Positions 34,637 to 43,229 of a stretch of DNA of 64,000 bases are shown here, piece by piece (position 1 is the stretch's first letter; the number at the start of each line of letters is the position of its first letter). The translations under genes were made by a program, and so were the position numbers. Under the pieces are notes generated by a model. The model had not been told where the DNA came from and ran no database searches. It saw nothing but the letters and a program-made list of their open reading frames with translations. This DNA is from Comamonas testosteroni (GTDB taxonomy: Bacteria; Pseudomonadota; Gammaproteobacteria; Burkholderiales; Burkholderiaceae_C), in NCBI RefSeq assembly GCF_030505195.1, contig NZ_CP129672.1, positions 4,188,501 to 4,252,500 on the forward strand. Reading direction: 5' to 3'.

Positions 34637-35605
34637 TTAGTCTTCCATCTTCAGGTTCTGCTTTTGCACCACGTTCTTGTAGACGGCCAGCTCTTCGGCC
34701 ATCTGCTTGGCAAAGGCTTCGGGGGTGTCGGCCATGATGATGGAGCCGCTTTCTTCAATGCGCTTTTTCACCGCAGGATCTTGCACCGCCTTGCGCACGG
34801 CGGCGTTGATCTTGTCCACCACTTCCTTTGGCAGGTTCTTGGGGCCAACGATGCCGTAGTACGCCATGCGGTTGACCTGGGGCAGACCCATTTCCTTGAA
34901 GGTGGGCACATCAGGCAGTGCAGCCAGACGCTGGGGAGCGGCGACGACGAGAGCCGTCAGGCGCTTTTCCTTGACGAAGGGCAGGGTGGAGGGCAGGTTG
35001 TCAAAAATCAGCGGCACCTGGCCGGCAACCGCGTCGTTCAGCGCAGGGCCCGATCCACGGTAAGGCACGTGGGCTACGTCGGTCTTGGTTTCCAGCTTGA
35101 ACATTTCCATCATCAGATGGGTGATGGAGCCTTGACCGGGCGATGCGTAAGAGTACTTGCCGGGGTTGCTCTTGACCTCGGCCAGGAAGCTCTTGTAATC
35201 CTTGCCCGCAAATTTGGGGTTGGCGGCAATGATGTTGGGCGTGGCGGCGATGTTCACGATGGGCGTGAAATCGGTGGCGACGTTGTAGGTGATCTTGGGG
35301 TTGATGGCCGGGTTGGTGGCCGTGGTGGACACGGTGGCAATGCCCAGGTTGTAGCCATCGGGCTTGGCGCGTGCCGTTTCAGCTGCGCCAATGGTGCCGC
35401 CGCCGCCGCCCTTGTTTTCCACCACAACGGACTGGCCCAGCTCACGGCTCAGAGGCTCGGCGATGACGCGGGCAATCAGGTCCGTTGTGCCGCCAGCCGC
35501 AAAAGGCACTAGCAGGCGGATTGGCTTGTTGGGGTAGGAACCTTGAGCCTGTGCTGCGCCGCAGAGCGCGAGGGTTGCCAAAACGGTGGCTGTGAACTTG
35601 AACAT
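34637..35605 (-). CDS. Bug family tripartite tricarboxylate receptor, orphan 2
   Basis: A 322-residue periplasmic binding protein of the Bug/TctC family. Signal peptide MFKFTATVLATLALCGAAQAQ, then IRLLVPFAAGGTTDLIARVIAEPL, ENKGGGGGTIGAAETARAKPDG and HVPYRGSGPALNDAVAGQVPL. It lies 128 bases after the stop of a glutarate-type CoA-transferase gene on the same strand, so binding of glutarate or a similar dicarboxylate is a plausible inference. No TctAB genes are nearby. Confidence 0.92.
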   Translation of the reverse strand: MFKFTATVLATLALCGAAQAQGSYPNKPIRLLVPFAAGGTTDLIARVIAEPLSRELGQSVVVENKGGGGGTIGAAETARAKPDGYNLGIATVSTTATNPAINPKITYNVATDFTPIVNIAATPNIIAANPKFAGKDYKSFLAEVKSNPGKYSYASPGQGSITHLMMEMFKLETKTDVAHVPYRGSGPALNDAVAGQVPLIFDNLPSTLPFVKEKRLTALVVAAPQRLAALPDVPTFKEMGLPQVNRMAYYGIVGPKNLPKEVVDKINAAVRKAVQDPAVKKRIEESGSIIMADTPEAFAKQMAEELAVYKNVVQKQNLKMED

Positions 35606-35732
35606 ATCTGTCTCCTTGGAAGTGTGATGTGCAGTGCGCTTCTTGTGAAAGATGGCTGCAGTTTTTTGGGGCTTTTGCCCTCTGTTTTTTGTTGGGTGGA
35701 ACGTTCAGATCGGCAGGCTTTCAAACCATGGC

Positions 35733-36983
35733 TCAAACCACGTTTTGTGCATGCAGATCAGCGATGGTTTGCTCATCCAGCCCGAACTCACGCAGCACCT
35801 CATCGGTGTGCTGACCCAGGGCGGGCGGTGCGAGGCGGTAGGTAACCGGTGTGGCCGAAAGGCGCATGGGATTGGCAACCGTGGCAATGTGGCCAATGCC
35901 GTCGCCTGCATTGCGCGGCAAGCTTTGCTGAATACCGCGCGCCTTGACCTGGGGGTCTTCAAATGCCTGGGCAATGGTGTTGATGGGGCCACAGGGCACG
36001 GCCTTGTCTTCCAGCAGCGCAATCCAGTCTGTAGTGCTGCGTGTCAGCATCACGGGCTTCATCAACGCCAGCAGCGCGCTTCGGTTTTGCACGCGGGCGG
36101 TGTTGGTGGCAAAGCGCTCGTCCTGTGCCCATTCGGCATATTCGATGGCGGCGCAGAAGCGGGCGAACTGCCCGTCGTTGCCAATGGCCAAGAGCACATT
36201 GCCGTCCAGCGTTGGAAAGTCCTGGTAGGGCGCGAGGCTGGGGTGGGTGTTGCCGGCGCGGCCCGGTGCCTGGCCGGTGGCCAGAAAACCTGCGGCCTGA
36301 TTGGCCAGCACGGCCATGCCCACATCCAGCAGCGCCATGTCGATGTACTGGCCCTGGCCTGTGGTGTGGCGCGCATTGAGGGCCGCGAGAATTGCGTTAC
36401 TGGCATACAGCCCCGTGAACACGTCGATCACCGCCACGCCCACCTTCAGCGGGCCGCCGCCGGGCTCGCCATCGGCATGGCCGGTGATGCTCATCAGGCC
36501 GGTCATTGCCTGCACCATCAGGTCGTAGCCGGCGCGCTCTGCATAAGGGCCGTCCTGGCCAAAGCCGGTGATGGAGCAGTACACCAGGCGCGGGTTCAGA
36601 GCCTTCAGACTGGCATAGTCCAGAGCGTATTGCGCGAGTCCCCTGGTCTTGAAGTTCTCCACCACCACATCGGCCTCTTGCGCCATGCGCTGCAGCAGGG
36701 CGCGGCCTTCGGGGTGGGCCATGTCCACGGTGATGGAGCGCTTGTTGCGGTTGCAGGCCGTGAAGTAACTGGCCTCGCGCGTGTCGTTGCCCGCATCGTC
36801 CTTGAGGAACGGAGGGCCCCAGTGGCGCGTATCGTCGCCAGCAACCGGGCGCTCAACCTTGACCACATCGGCGCCCAGATCGGCCAGCATCTGCGTGGCC
36901 CAGGGTCCTGCCAGCACGCGAGACAGATCCAGCACCTTGATGCCTGCCAGTGCGCCGGTGGGAGTGCTTGTCGATGCGTTCAT
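35733..36983 (-). CDS. CaiB/BaiF CoA-transferase, probably glutarate CoA-transferase
   Basis: A 416-residue class III CoA-transferase. The family start GIKVLDLSRVLAGPWATQMLADLGADVVKVERP is clear, as are the catalytic aspartate region GPYAERAGYDLMVQAMTGLMS and the GGGPLKVGVAVIDVFTGLYAS stretch. It is close in pattern to the mammalian SUGCT/bacterial GcdG type. Lying next to glutaryl-CoA dehydrogenase supports a role in activating glutarate to glutaryl-CoA with succinyl-CoA as donor. It could still act on another dicarboxylate. Confidence 0.88.
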   Translation of the reverse strand: MNASTSTPTGALAGIKVLDLSRVLAGPWATQMLADLGADVVKVERPVAGDDTRHWGPPFLKDDAGNDTREASYFTACNRNKRSITVDMAHPEGRALLQRMAQEADVVVENFKTRGLAQYALDYASLKALNPRLVYCSITGFGQDGPYAERAGYDLMVQAMTGLMSITGHADGEPGGGPLKVGVAVIDVFTGLYASNAILAALNARHTTGQGQYIDMALLDVGMAVLANQAAGFLATGQAPGRAGNTHPSLAPYQDFPTLDGNVLLAIGNDGQFARFCAAIEYAEWAQDERFATNTARVQNRSALLALMKPVMLTRSTTDWIALLEDKAVPCGPINTIAQAFEDPQVKARGIQQSLPRNAGDGIGHIATVANPMRLSATPVTYRLAPPALGQHTDEVLREFGLDEQTIADLHAQNVV

Positions 36984-37026
36984 GTCGGAGGAGTCCAGAA
37001 ACCGGGTGGAGAAACTATGAAAACAG

Positions 37027-37105
37027 TAGCTGCTTGCGCTTTATTGGTATGAATTTTTATATGAAAACTATTCAAAAATCATACTAATCAAGCGGTAGTT
37101 GCTAA
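37027..37105. repeat. Dispersed repeat A between gcdH and the CoA-transferase gene
   Basis: TAGCTGCTTGCGCTTTATTG...CTAATCAAGCGGTAGTTGCT is an imperfect inverted repeat of the TAGCTGC / AAGCG family seen at the end of feo. It lies in the 295-base gap between gcdH and the CoA-transferase gene, which also holds a copy of repeat B. Confidence 0.6.
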
Positions 37106-37160
37106 CAAATATATAGCAAAAAGGAGGCTCGAATCTCTGCCATTGCCCCACGGCAAGGGC

Positions 37161-37233
37161 AGCAAGCAAGCGCCGCCTCGCGGCGAAGCTGCCGCCCCCT
37201 TGCATGGCGCAAAGCGCGCACACAGAGGGGGCG
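37161..37233 (-). repeat. GC-rich repeat B, copy 3, after gcdH
   Basis: AGCAAGCAAGCGCCGCCTCG, CGGCGAAGCTGCCGCCCCCT and GGCGCAAAGCGC recur here as in the other B copies. It lies about 45 bases after the gcdH stop, farther away than in the other cases. Confidence 0.7.
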
Positions 37234-37278
37234 TCCGCCCAGGCGGGGCCGCCTAGGCCAGCCGCTCAGAGAGTGCGA

Positions 37279-38472
37279 TCAGTTCGCAAACGCCGCAATG
37301 CCGGTCTGGGCACGACCCAGAATCAGCGCGTGCACGTCATGGGTGCCTTCGTAGGTGTTGACCACTTCCAGGTTCACCAGATGGCGGGCCACACCGAACT
37401 CGTCGCTGATGCCGTTGCCGCCCAGCATGTCGCGGGCCATGCGGGCAATGTCCAGCGACTTGCCGCAGTTGTTGCGCTTGACCAGCGAGGTGATCTCGAT
37501 CACGTTCTGGTGCTCGTCCTTCATGCGGCCCACGCGCAGCGCGGCTTGCAGGCCCAGCGTGATTTCGGTCTGCATATCGGCCAGCTTCTTCTGGATCAGC
37601 TGGTTGGCGGCCAGAGGGCGGCCGAACTGCTTGCGGTCCAGCGTGTACTGGCGGGCAGTGTGCCAGCAGTCTTCAGCCGCACCCAGTGCGCCCCAGGCAA
37701 TGCCGAAGCGGGCGCTGTTCAGGCAGGTGAACGGGCCCTTGAGGCCGCGCACCTCGGGGAAGGCGTTCTCTTCGGGGCAGAACACATCGTCCATGACGAT
37801 TTCACCGGTGATGGAGGCGCGCAGGCCCACCTTGCCGTGGATGGCCGGGGCGGACAGGCCCTTCATGCCCTTTTCCAGTACAAAGCCGCGGATCTGGCCC
37901 ACGGTGCCGTCTTCGGTCACTTCCTTGGCCCAGACCACGAACACGTCGGCCACAGGGCTGTTGGTGATCCACATCTTGTTGCCCTTGAGGCGATAGCCGC
38001 CGTCCACCTTGTAGGCGCGCGTGGCCATGGAGCCGGGGTCGGAGCCGTGGTCGGGCTCGGTCAGGCCGAAGCAGCCGATGAACTCGCCCGAAGCCAGCTT
38101 GGGCAGGTATTTCATCTTCTGCGCTTCGGTGCCGAACTCGTTGATGGGCACCATCACCAGGGACGATTGCACGGAGGCCATGGAACGATAGCCCGAATCC
38201 ACACGCTCGATCTCGCGCGCCACCAGGCCGTAGCTCACGTAGTTCAGGCCCGCGCCGCCGTACTGCGTGGGGATAGTGGGGCCCAGCAGGCCCAACTCGC
38301 CCATCTCGCGGAAGATGCTGATGTCCACGGACTCGTTGCGGAACATGGCTTGCACGCGAGGCTTGAGCTTGTCCTGGCAGTACTCGCGCGCTGCGTCGCG
38401 GATCATGCGCTCGTCTTCGGTCAGTTGCTGGTCGAGCTGGAAGCAGTCGTCCCACTGGTAGCCATTGGCCAT
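37279..38472 (-). CDS. gcdH: Glutaryl-CoA dehydrogenase
   Basis: A 397-residue acyl-CoA dehydrogenase. Family signatures are [45 protein letters not shown] and the C-terminal [21 protein letters not shown] with the catalytic glutamate in the YEGT motif. The overall pattern, including [13 protein letters not shown] and [22 protein letters not shown], is that of glutaryl-CoA dehydrogenases, which convert glutaryl-CoA to crotonyl-CoA in lysine and tryptophan breakdown. ATG 38472 (MANGYQWDD) has AGGAG six bases upstream. A divergent LysR gene lies beyond. Confidence 0.93.
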   Translation of the reverse strand: MANGYQWDDCFQLDQQLTEDERMIRDAAREYCQDKLKPRVQAMFRNESVDISIFREMGELGLLGPTIPTQYGGAGLNYVSYGLVAREIERVDSGYRSMASVQSSLVMVPINEFGTEAQKMKYLPKLASGEFIGCFGLTEPDHGSDPGSMATRAYKVDGGYRLKGNKMWITNSPVADVFVVWAKEVTEDGTVGQIRGFVLEKGMKGLSAPAIHGKVGLRASITGEIVMDDVFCPEENAFPEVRGLKGPFTCLNSARFGIAWGALGAAEDCWHTARQYTLDRKQFGRPLAANQLIQKKLADMQTEITLGLQAALRVGRMKDEHQNVIEITSLVKRNNCGKSLDIARMARDMLGGNGISDEFGVARHLVNLEVVNTYEGTHDVHALILGRAQTGIAAFAN

Positions 38473-38566
38473 GTTCATCTCCTGAATGCAAGGTGTCGGG
38501 TTGCAGGCGCATTTCCGCCTGAGTGCTTGCACACATATTAGGTTTGCAGAACAGGGGCTGGCAAAC

Positions 38567-38580
38567 GATGAATAATCATC
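38567..38580. promoter_or_regulatory. Candidate LysR (GcdR-like) binding site
   Basis: GATGAATAATCATC is palindromic at 12 of 14 positions and lies in the 197-base divergent region between gcdH and its LysR-type neighbour. Its placement 95 bases before gcdH suits an activator or repressor site. It is a proposal from symmetry and position only. Confidence 0.4.
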
Positions 38581-38669
38581 TATGGATGAGAAAAATGCAT
38601 GTATAAATTAATTATCAAGGGTTTTCCCTTTTGTTTGTTTCCTATGTATGCGAGCAAGGAATAAGAGAG

Positions 38670-39626
38670 ATGCGCAGAGTTCTGCCCTCCACTCAGGCTC
38701 TGGCCTGCTTTGAATCGGCCGCCCGCCATATCAGCTACACCAAGGCTGCACAGGAGTTGTCGCTGACGCAAAGTGCCGTCTCGCGCCAGATCATTGCGCT
38801 GGAGGAGTTTGTGGGCGTGGCCCTGTTCAAGCGCACGCGCCACGGCGTGCTGCTCACCGATGCGGGCCTGCATTACGCCAAGCAGGTTGGACGCTGGCTG
38901 CAGGGGCTGGAGCGTGACACGCTGGATCTGATGAGCCATCAGGGCGAGGGAGGGCCCATCAATCTGGCGGCCGTCCCCACCTTTGCCACACGCTGGTTGC
39001 TGCCGCGCCTGCCGCAACTGGCGCAGCAGCACCCCGACATCACCGTGCACATCGATGTGCAGACCCGGCCGTTTCTGTTTGCCGACACCGTGTTTGACGC
39101 GGCCCTTTATGCGGGCACGCCCGAGCAGGTGACCCGCTGGCCCGGCGTGCAGGCGCAGTGGCTGATGGACGAAGAGGTGGTGCCCGTGTGCAGCCCGCAA
39201 CTGCTGGCCACGGCCCAGCAGCGCGACCTGGGCCGCGCCTGGCTGCCGGTGGGCCCGGAGGTGATTGCGCGCCTGCCGCTGCTGCAGCAAAGCACGCGCC
39301 CCCAGGGCTGGCGCCAGTGGTTCGATGCGATGCATGTCGATGCGCCGCGGGCGCTCGACGGCATGCGGCTGGAGCTGTTTTCCATGCTGGCCGTGGCCGC
39401 CAGCCAGGGGCTGGGCGTGGCCCTGGTGCCGCCCATGCTGATCGAGCAGGAGCTGGCGCGCGGCGACCTCATCGTCGCCTGTCCCCAGCCGCTGCGCGGC
39501 AACCGTGCCTACTATCTGGTCACGCCTGCGCTGGCGGCCGATGCACAACCGTCGCCGGCGCTGCGGGTGTTCAGCCAGTGGTTGCAGGGCCACGCACAGG
39601 AAATTCGTGGTGGAAAAACAGAGTGA
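38670..39626 (+). CDS. LysR family regulator, probably GcdR
   Basis: A 318-residue LysR regulator of the GcvA-like branch. The N-terminus MRRVLPSTQALACFESAARHISYTKAAQELSLTQSAVSRQI is the DNA-binding domain, with effector domain from about residue 95. It is divergent from the glutaryl-CoA dehydrogenase gene; the same layout (gcdR-gcdH-CoA-transferase) is known from pseudomonads and burkholderias. Control of gcdH by glutarate or glutaryl-CoA is inferred. ATG 38670 is preceded by AAGGAATAAGAGAG; a longer frame from 38631 is less likely. Confidence 0.88.
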   Translation: MRRVLPSTQALACFESAARHISYTKAAQELSLTQSAVSRQIIALEEFVGVALFKRTRHGVLLTDAGLHYAKQVGRWLQGLERDTLDLMSHQGEGGPINLAAVPTFATRWLLPRLPQLAQQHPDITVHIDVQTRPFLFADTVFDAALYAGTPEQVTRWPGVQAQWLMDEEVVPVCSPQLLATAQQRDLGRAWLPVGPEVIARLPLLQQSTRPQGWRQWFDAMHVDAPRALDGMRLELFSMLAVAASQGLGVALVPPMLIEQELARGDLIVACPQPLRGNRAYYLVTPALAADAQPSPALRVFSQWLQGHAQEIRGGKTE

Positions 39627-39640
39627 GTGAACTGGCTGCG

Positions 39641-40267
39641 TTATGCCTTTTTCAAGGCGAAGCTTGAAGCGCTGATGAGCAGCAGTACATCGGCAGCGAT
39701 GCGCTGCATCCAGTGGCTGTTGCTCTTGAGGGTCGGCTCGGTAAAGGCTTTGCTGAAGGTGGGGCGCACAATCTGTGCGTAATTGAGGCTGCCCAGAATA
39801 ATGGTCAGCAAAGCAACGGCAGCGATGTCTTGACGCAGCAATCCGGCGGCCTGACCTTCCTCAATCAAGGCCACACTCTGAAGCAAAAAGATCTCTAGCG
39901 GCCGGGTATGAGCCTGTTCAATGCGCTCGGAGTTATCCAGCAGCTCGCGAGTAATGAGTTTGAAGCCCGCAGGGCGGGCCTGCATCCATTCGATCTGCAG
40001 CGAGATGAAGGCCTGCAGGCGCTGCTGCAGCAGATCCTCGGACTGCACGCCTTGCTCCATGCGCTGCATCAACTCGTGTGCCTGAGCCTCAAGCACGGTG
40101 CGATACAGCACCTCCTTGCTGGGAAAGTGGTGTAGCAGGCCGGAGTTGCCAATCTGGCAGTCCCGCGCAATGGCCGATAGTGATGCGCCCTGAAATCCGT
40201 GGTCTGCGAAATGCTGTTCGGCACGATCCAGAATCAGTTCTTTACGAGAGAGCGGTTGGCTGGGCAT
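39641..40267 (-). CDS. TetR family transcriptional regulator
   Basis: A 208-residue TetR-type repressor. The helix-turn-helix is at residues about 10-55 (LSRKELILDRAEQHFADHGFQGASLSAIARDCQIGNSGLLHHFPSKEVLYRTVL). The C-terminal ligand domain is helical, with a TetR_C-like stretch LLRQDIAAVALLTIILGSLNYAQ. It lies about 200 bases downstream of the Rieske oxygenase gene on the same strand and may regulate it. ATG 40267 is used; the frame is open to 40402. Confidence 0.88.
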   Translation of the reverse strand: MPSQPLSRKELILDRAEQHFADHGFQGASLSAIARDCQIGNSGLLHHFPSKEVLYRTVLEAQAHELMQRMEQGVQSEDLLQQRLQAFISLQIEWMQARPAGFKLITRELLDNSERIEQAHTRPLEIFLLQSVALIEEGQAAGLLRQDIAAVALLTIILGSLNYAQIVRPTFSKAFTEPTLKSNSHWMQRIAADVLLLISASSFALKKA

Positions 40268-40408
40268 CCAGTGATTATAGAAATGGGAGGGCACAGGCCG
40301 GTGGGCGGCGCGTGTGCTGTGGCTCGTTGAGTTGATGGCCGCTCTGGTCCCGGCTTGTCTCCTGAAATGCGGTGTGGGTCTTGGCAGGTGGTCGTGGCTC
40401 AACCTAAA

Positions 40409-40456
40409 GCAGCAGCCAATGCAGCAGCCAATGCAGATACAAATGCAGCAGCAAAT
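40409..40456. repeat. Four tandem 12-bp units downstream of the Rieske gene
   Basis: GCAGCAGCCAAT, GCAGCAGCCAAT, GCAGATACAAAT, GCAGCAGCAAAT run in direct succession 16 bases beyond the Rieske gene stop. The first two are identical. They lie in the gap before the tetR gene and could vary in number between strains. Confidence 0.85.
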
Positions 40457-40471
40457 GTAGAGGTAGGAGGG

Positions 40472-41659
40472 TCAGCTAGTGGCGGTCTTCGCAGGCTTGT
40501 GGGACTGCGGGCTGGGCTGGAGCGAGTCCAGCTGCTGTTGGAGCTGTGTGTGAAAGCGGGGCGCGCTGTACTCGAAAGAGCCAAATGTGAGACGGTCATT
40601 GGCGCCCGAGGCCAGGCCGGCCTGTATGGACTCTGCGAGAGCGTAGTCCTCGGCCAGAGTCCGGCGGTACAGGTCCACGTTGGCGTTCCAGTACGCAGCG
40701 GCCTTGTCCGTAGCGGGCTTGGACGGAATCAGTGTGATCTCATGAATCCGTGTGCGAGAGGCGCTGAGCGGCTCCAGGTAGCTGAGCTGCCCGTGGTCGG
40801 GCTGGACCAGGATCATCGTGTTGGGAAAGAAGTAATAAGTCAGGTTGCCATACTTGCGCGGGTCGAAGCCGTCTGCCTCGGGTTGCTCTTTTTGAAAGCG
40901 GGACTTGATGAGGTACAAGCGTCGGTGCAGGTCAAATTCGTCCACCAGTTGCAGGTTGTTCATGAACATGTGGGCAATGGTCTGGCGGTGCGCAACCTTG
41001 AAGTGATAGGCTTCAAAGATGCCATCTGTCAGCAGCTTCCAGTTGGCGTTGACTTCGAGCGAGCGCTGCGCATAGGACACGGGGGCGTGGAGCCCGTCCA
41101 GCGACTCCAGGTTCTCCATGAGCGGGCCCAGGTGTGTGTCGATATCTCTGAGGGGGGATGCGGGGTCCAGCACCACCCAGATGAAACCGCCTCGCTCCAC
41201 GGCGGCCAGCCTTTTGAGACCGGACTTGTCTTTCTTCAGGCGGGGGAAGCCGAAGGCGTCGGGAACAGCTCGCAAGTCGCCATCGGGCTGGTAAGTCCAT
41301 GCGTGGTAGGGGCAGGTGAAGGCTCGTGCTTCGGTGCCGCTGCCCTCGGCCACAACGCGTGCGCCGCGGTGTCGACAGACATTCAAGAAAGCGTGGACGG
41401 CTCCGTCGGATTGCCTGACCAACAACAGCGGAACATCAAATGGAGTCAGCGACAGCCAGGCGCCGGGCGTGGGAATGGATGAGCTACCGGCCACGGGCTG
41501 GGGAAACTGGCGCAACAGGCGCAGCTCCTGCGTGGTCTGCTCGTCGCTGGTGTATTGGGAGACTGCGACCTGCCCGTCCTGTGTGTCGGCGTCGGCCAGT
41601 CCGGTCTGCAAGGCATGTGTGGCGCGGCGGTGAAGCTCGATTGCAAAACTGGTATTCAT
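40472..41659 (-). CDS. Rieske aromatic ring-hydroxylating oxygenase, alpha subunit
   Basis: A 395-residue oxygenase alpha subunit. The Rieske [2Fe-2S] ligands are in NVCRHRGARVV and FTCPYHAWTYQ (about residues 93-120). The mononuclear iron ligands fit DGIFEAYHFKVAHRQTI (two histidines, about residues 215-222) with a later Asp. Such enzymes insert oxygen into aromatic or quaternary-ammonium substrates and need a reductase, which is not adjacent. No beta subunit gene is seen. The substrate is unknown. A 12-base palindrome lies 63 bases upstream of the start, and a TetR gene follows. Confidence 0.9.
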   Translation of the reverse strand: MNTSFAIELHRRATHALQTGLADADTQDGQVAVSQYTSDEQTTQELRLLRQFPQPVAGSSSIPTPGAWLSLTPFDVPLLLVRQSDGAVHAFLNVCRHRGARVVAEGSGTEARAFTCPYHAWTYQPDGDLRAVPDAFGFPRLKKDKSGLKRLAAVERGGFIWVVLDPASPLRDIDTHLGPLMENLESLDGLHAPVSYAQRSLEVNANWKLLTDGIFEAYHFKVAHRQTIAHMFMNNLQLVDEFDLHRRLYLIKSRFQKEQPEADGFDPRKYGNLTYYFFPNTMILVQPDHGQLSYLEPLSASRTRIHEITLIPSKPATDKAAAYWNANVDLYRRTLAEDYALAESIQAGLASGANDRLTFGSFEYSAPRFHTQLQQQLDSLQPSPQSHKPAKTATS

Positions 41660-41721
41660 TCCCCTGGCTCTTTCCAGTACCTGTGATGTTTGAGTGATTC
41701 CTGGATGCAAGTCTATGAACT

Positions 41722-41733
41722 GACTGATCAGTC
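41722..41733. promoter_or_regulatory. Palindromic operator candidate upstream of the Rieske gene
   Basis: GACTGATCAGTC is a perfect 12-base palindrome, extended imperfectly on both sides (TGACTGATCAGTCGGTCA). It lies in the promoter region of the Rieske oxygenase gene. The neighbouring TetR regulator is the obvious candidate to bind it. Confidence 0.5.
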
Positions 41734-41924
41734 GGTCAATGGGGCTAATGTGGCCTTTGGAGCCTATGGCCTCCTCAGTCGCGTCGAATGGTTTGGCGCT
41801 TGCATGAATCAACGGACAAGTTCGGGGGCGAATGGCGCGCATCAGCTGCAATACAGCTTTGACCTCAAAGCCGTAGCGGTATGAATGGCCAATGGCTTAT
41901 TTCAGGTAAAAACAGCTTCTAGAC

Positions 41925-41957
41925 CAGCCAGTAAAGCGCTGGCTGCTATGAATTTTT
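41925..41957 (+). repeat. Dispersed repeat A upstream of tenA
   Basis: CAGCCAGTAAAGCGCTGGCTGCTATGAATTTTT carries the CCAGC...GCTGG inverted arms and the CTATGAATTTTT end shared with the other A repeats. It ends about 20 bases before the tenA start codon, so it would lie in the leader of that gene. It shows no TPP riboswitch sequence. Confidence 0.6.
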
Positions 41958-41975
41958 GCAGTGGAGAGTCGAATC

Positions 41976-42647
41976 ATGTCATTCAGCCAAAGTCTGTGGA
42001 ATGCCAACCAGGCGCTGTTTCAAAGCACCTTGGAGCTGCCCTTCAACCAGGAACTGGCGGCCGGCACGCTGAGCCGGGAGCGCTTTTGCCACTACATGAT
42101 TCAGGATGCGCACTACCTCGTCGCCTATGGCCGCGCGCTGGCCGTGACGGCGGCCAAATCCGATAACGCCGAAGGCGTGGTGCAGTTTGCCAATGCCGCC
42201 AATGAGGCCGTGGTGGTGGAGCGCGCCTTGCATGGCGGCTTCATGCGTGACTTCGGCGTGACGCCCGAGCAGTTTGCAGCCACGCCGCTGACGCCGGCCT
42301 GCCACCACTACACCAGCTATCTGCTGGCCACGGCCTGGAGCGCCACTTACCCGGTGGCCGTGGCCGCGCTGCTGCCCTGCTTCTGGATCTATGCCGAGGT
42401 GGGGCGCGACATCCATGCGCGCTCGGCCAAAGACAATCCTTATCAGGCCTGGGTGGACACCTATGCCAGCGAGGAGTTTCATGCGGCGGTGCGCGGCGTC
42501 TGCGCCACTGTGGATCGCCTGGCCGAGGAGGCCACCGAGACCACGCGCACGGCCATGCATGCCGCCTACAAAGATGCGGCCCGGCTGGAATGGCAGTTCT
42601 GGGACAGTGCCTATCGCCTGGCCGATTGGCAAGGGCCACTGCGCTGA
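41976..42647 (+). CDS. tenA: Aminopyrimidine aminohydrolase TenA (thiaminase II)
   Basis: A 223-residue helical TenA/PQQC-family protein that hydrolyses aminopyrimidine breakdown products of thiamine for salvage. Signatures: FCHYMIQDAHYLVAYGRALAV with the active-site residues, CFWIYAEVGRDIH and DTYASEEFHAAVRGVCATVDRLAEEA with the catalytic glutamate. No TPP riboswitch or other thiamine gene is beside it. It is divergent from the Rieske oxygenase gene; a role linked to that enzyme cannot be excluded, since some TenA proteins accept other substrates. ATG 41976 is used; a GTG at 41961 is possible. Confidence 0.92.
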   Translation: MSFSQSLWNANQALFQSTLELPFNQELAAGTLSRERFCHYMIQDAHYLVAYGRALAVTAAKSDNAEGVVQFANAANEAVVVERALHGGFMRDFGVTPEQFAATPLTPACHHYTSYLLATAWSATYPVAVAALLPCFWIYAEVGRDIHARSAKDNPYQAWVDTYASEEFHAAVRGVCATVDRLAEEATETTRTAMHAAYKDAARLEWQFWDSAYRLADWQGPLR

Positions 42648-43229
42648 GAGCTGGGTGGCCCCGATGGGGTGTTGATTAAAAAATAATCAGCTCCCCGATT
42701 GTCCTGCGCCGACAAGGACTTAGCTCGCTTATTCAAGGCGTTGCCGGGGTTTGTCCACAAGCTTGTAGCGATTTACTGGGGAGAACTGCTCTGCAGCCCA
42801 ATTCAGACCTGCCTGAGCTGCTATGAAATGCAGATTTCGCAGGTTTTGAGCGACCCGGAGCGTGATTTGCTTAAAATTTAATCATGCTTTCAAAAAACGT
42901 TTGAGAACAACGGCTTGACTGGCTTATCCCGCTGAGTGCTTGACTTTGTCCACAAGCTTGTCGTGGTTGAATGGGGATATCCCGAAACGATGTGCTGCGC
43001 AACCAGCGAAGGGTCGGGAATTGGAAAAGCCGACATACCGGGCCATAGCTCTTGCCTCCATGGCTATTCCTGCGGCGGCCCGTGCCTGGATTCCTATTTC
43101 ACGCTGCTCCCGGCGAATCTGAAGTCGGTTCATGGCAGCGTGGCGCACTTCTGGCCGGAAGCCGGCGCAGCGACTGTCGATACGGCTGGCCGTCGGGCCG
43201 CTGCGGCTGGGCCAGTTTGAGTCAAGGGT
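42648..43229. other. 580-base gap with a direct repeat pair
   Basis: No convincing gene. It holds two copies of TTTGTCCACAAGCTTGT (42750-42766 and 42945-42961), each a short palindrome-centred block followed within about 15 bases by a GGGGA-type stretch. A short AT-rich palindrome (TGATTAAAAAATAATCA) follows tenA at about 42673. A 74-codon minus-strand frame (42924-43148) has no recognisable family and no ribosome-binding site. Confidence 0.6.

Noticed and set aside
41885..41975. TPP riboswitch upstream of tenA
   Set aside because: None of the conserved THI-box blocks (CTGAGA, GGGTGC...) is present; the region holds a repeat A copy.
42924..43148. 74-codon minus-strand frame
   Set aside because: No start signal or family; it includes one of the TTTGTCCACAAGCTTGT blocks.
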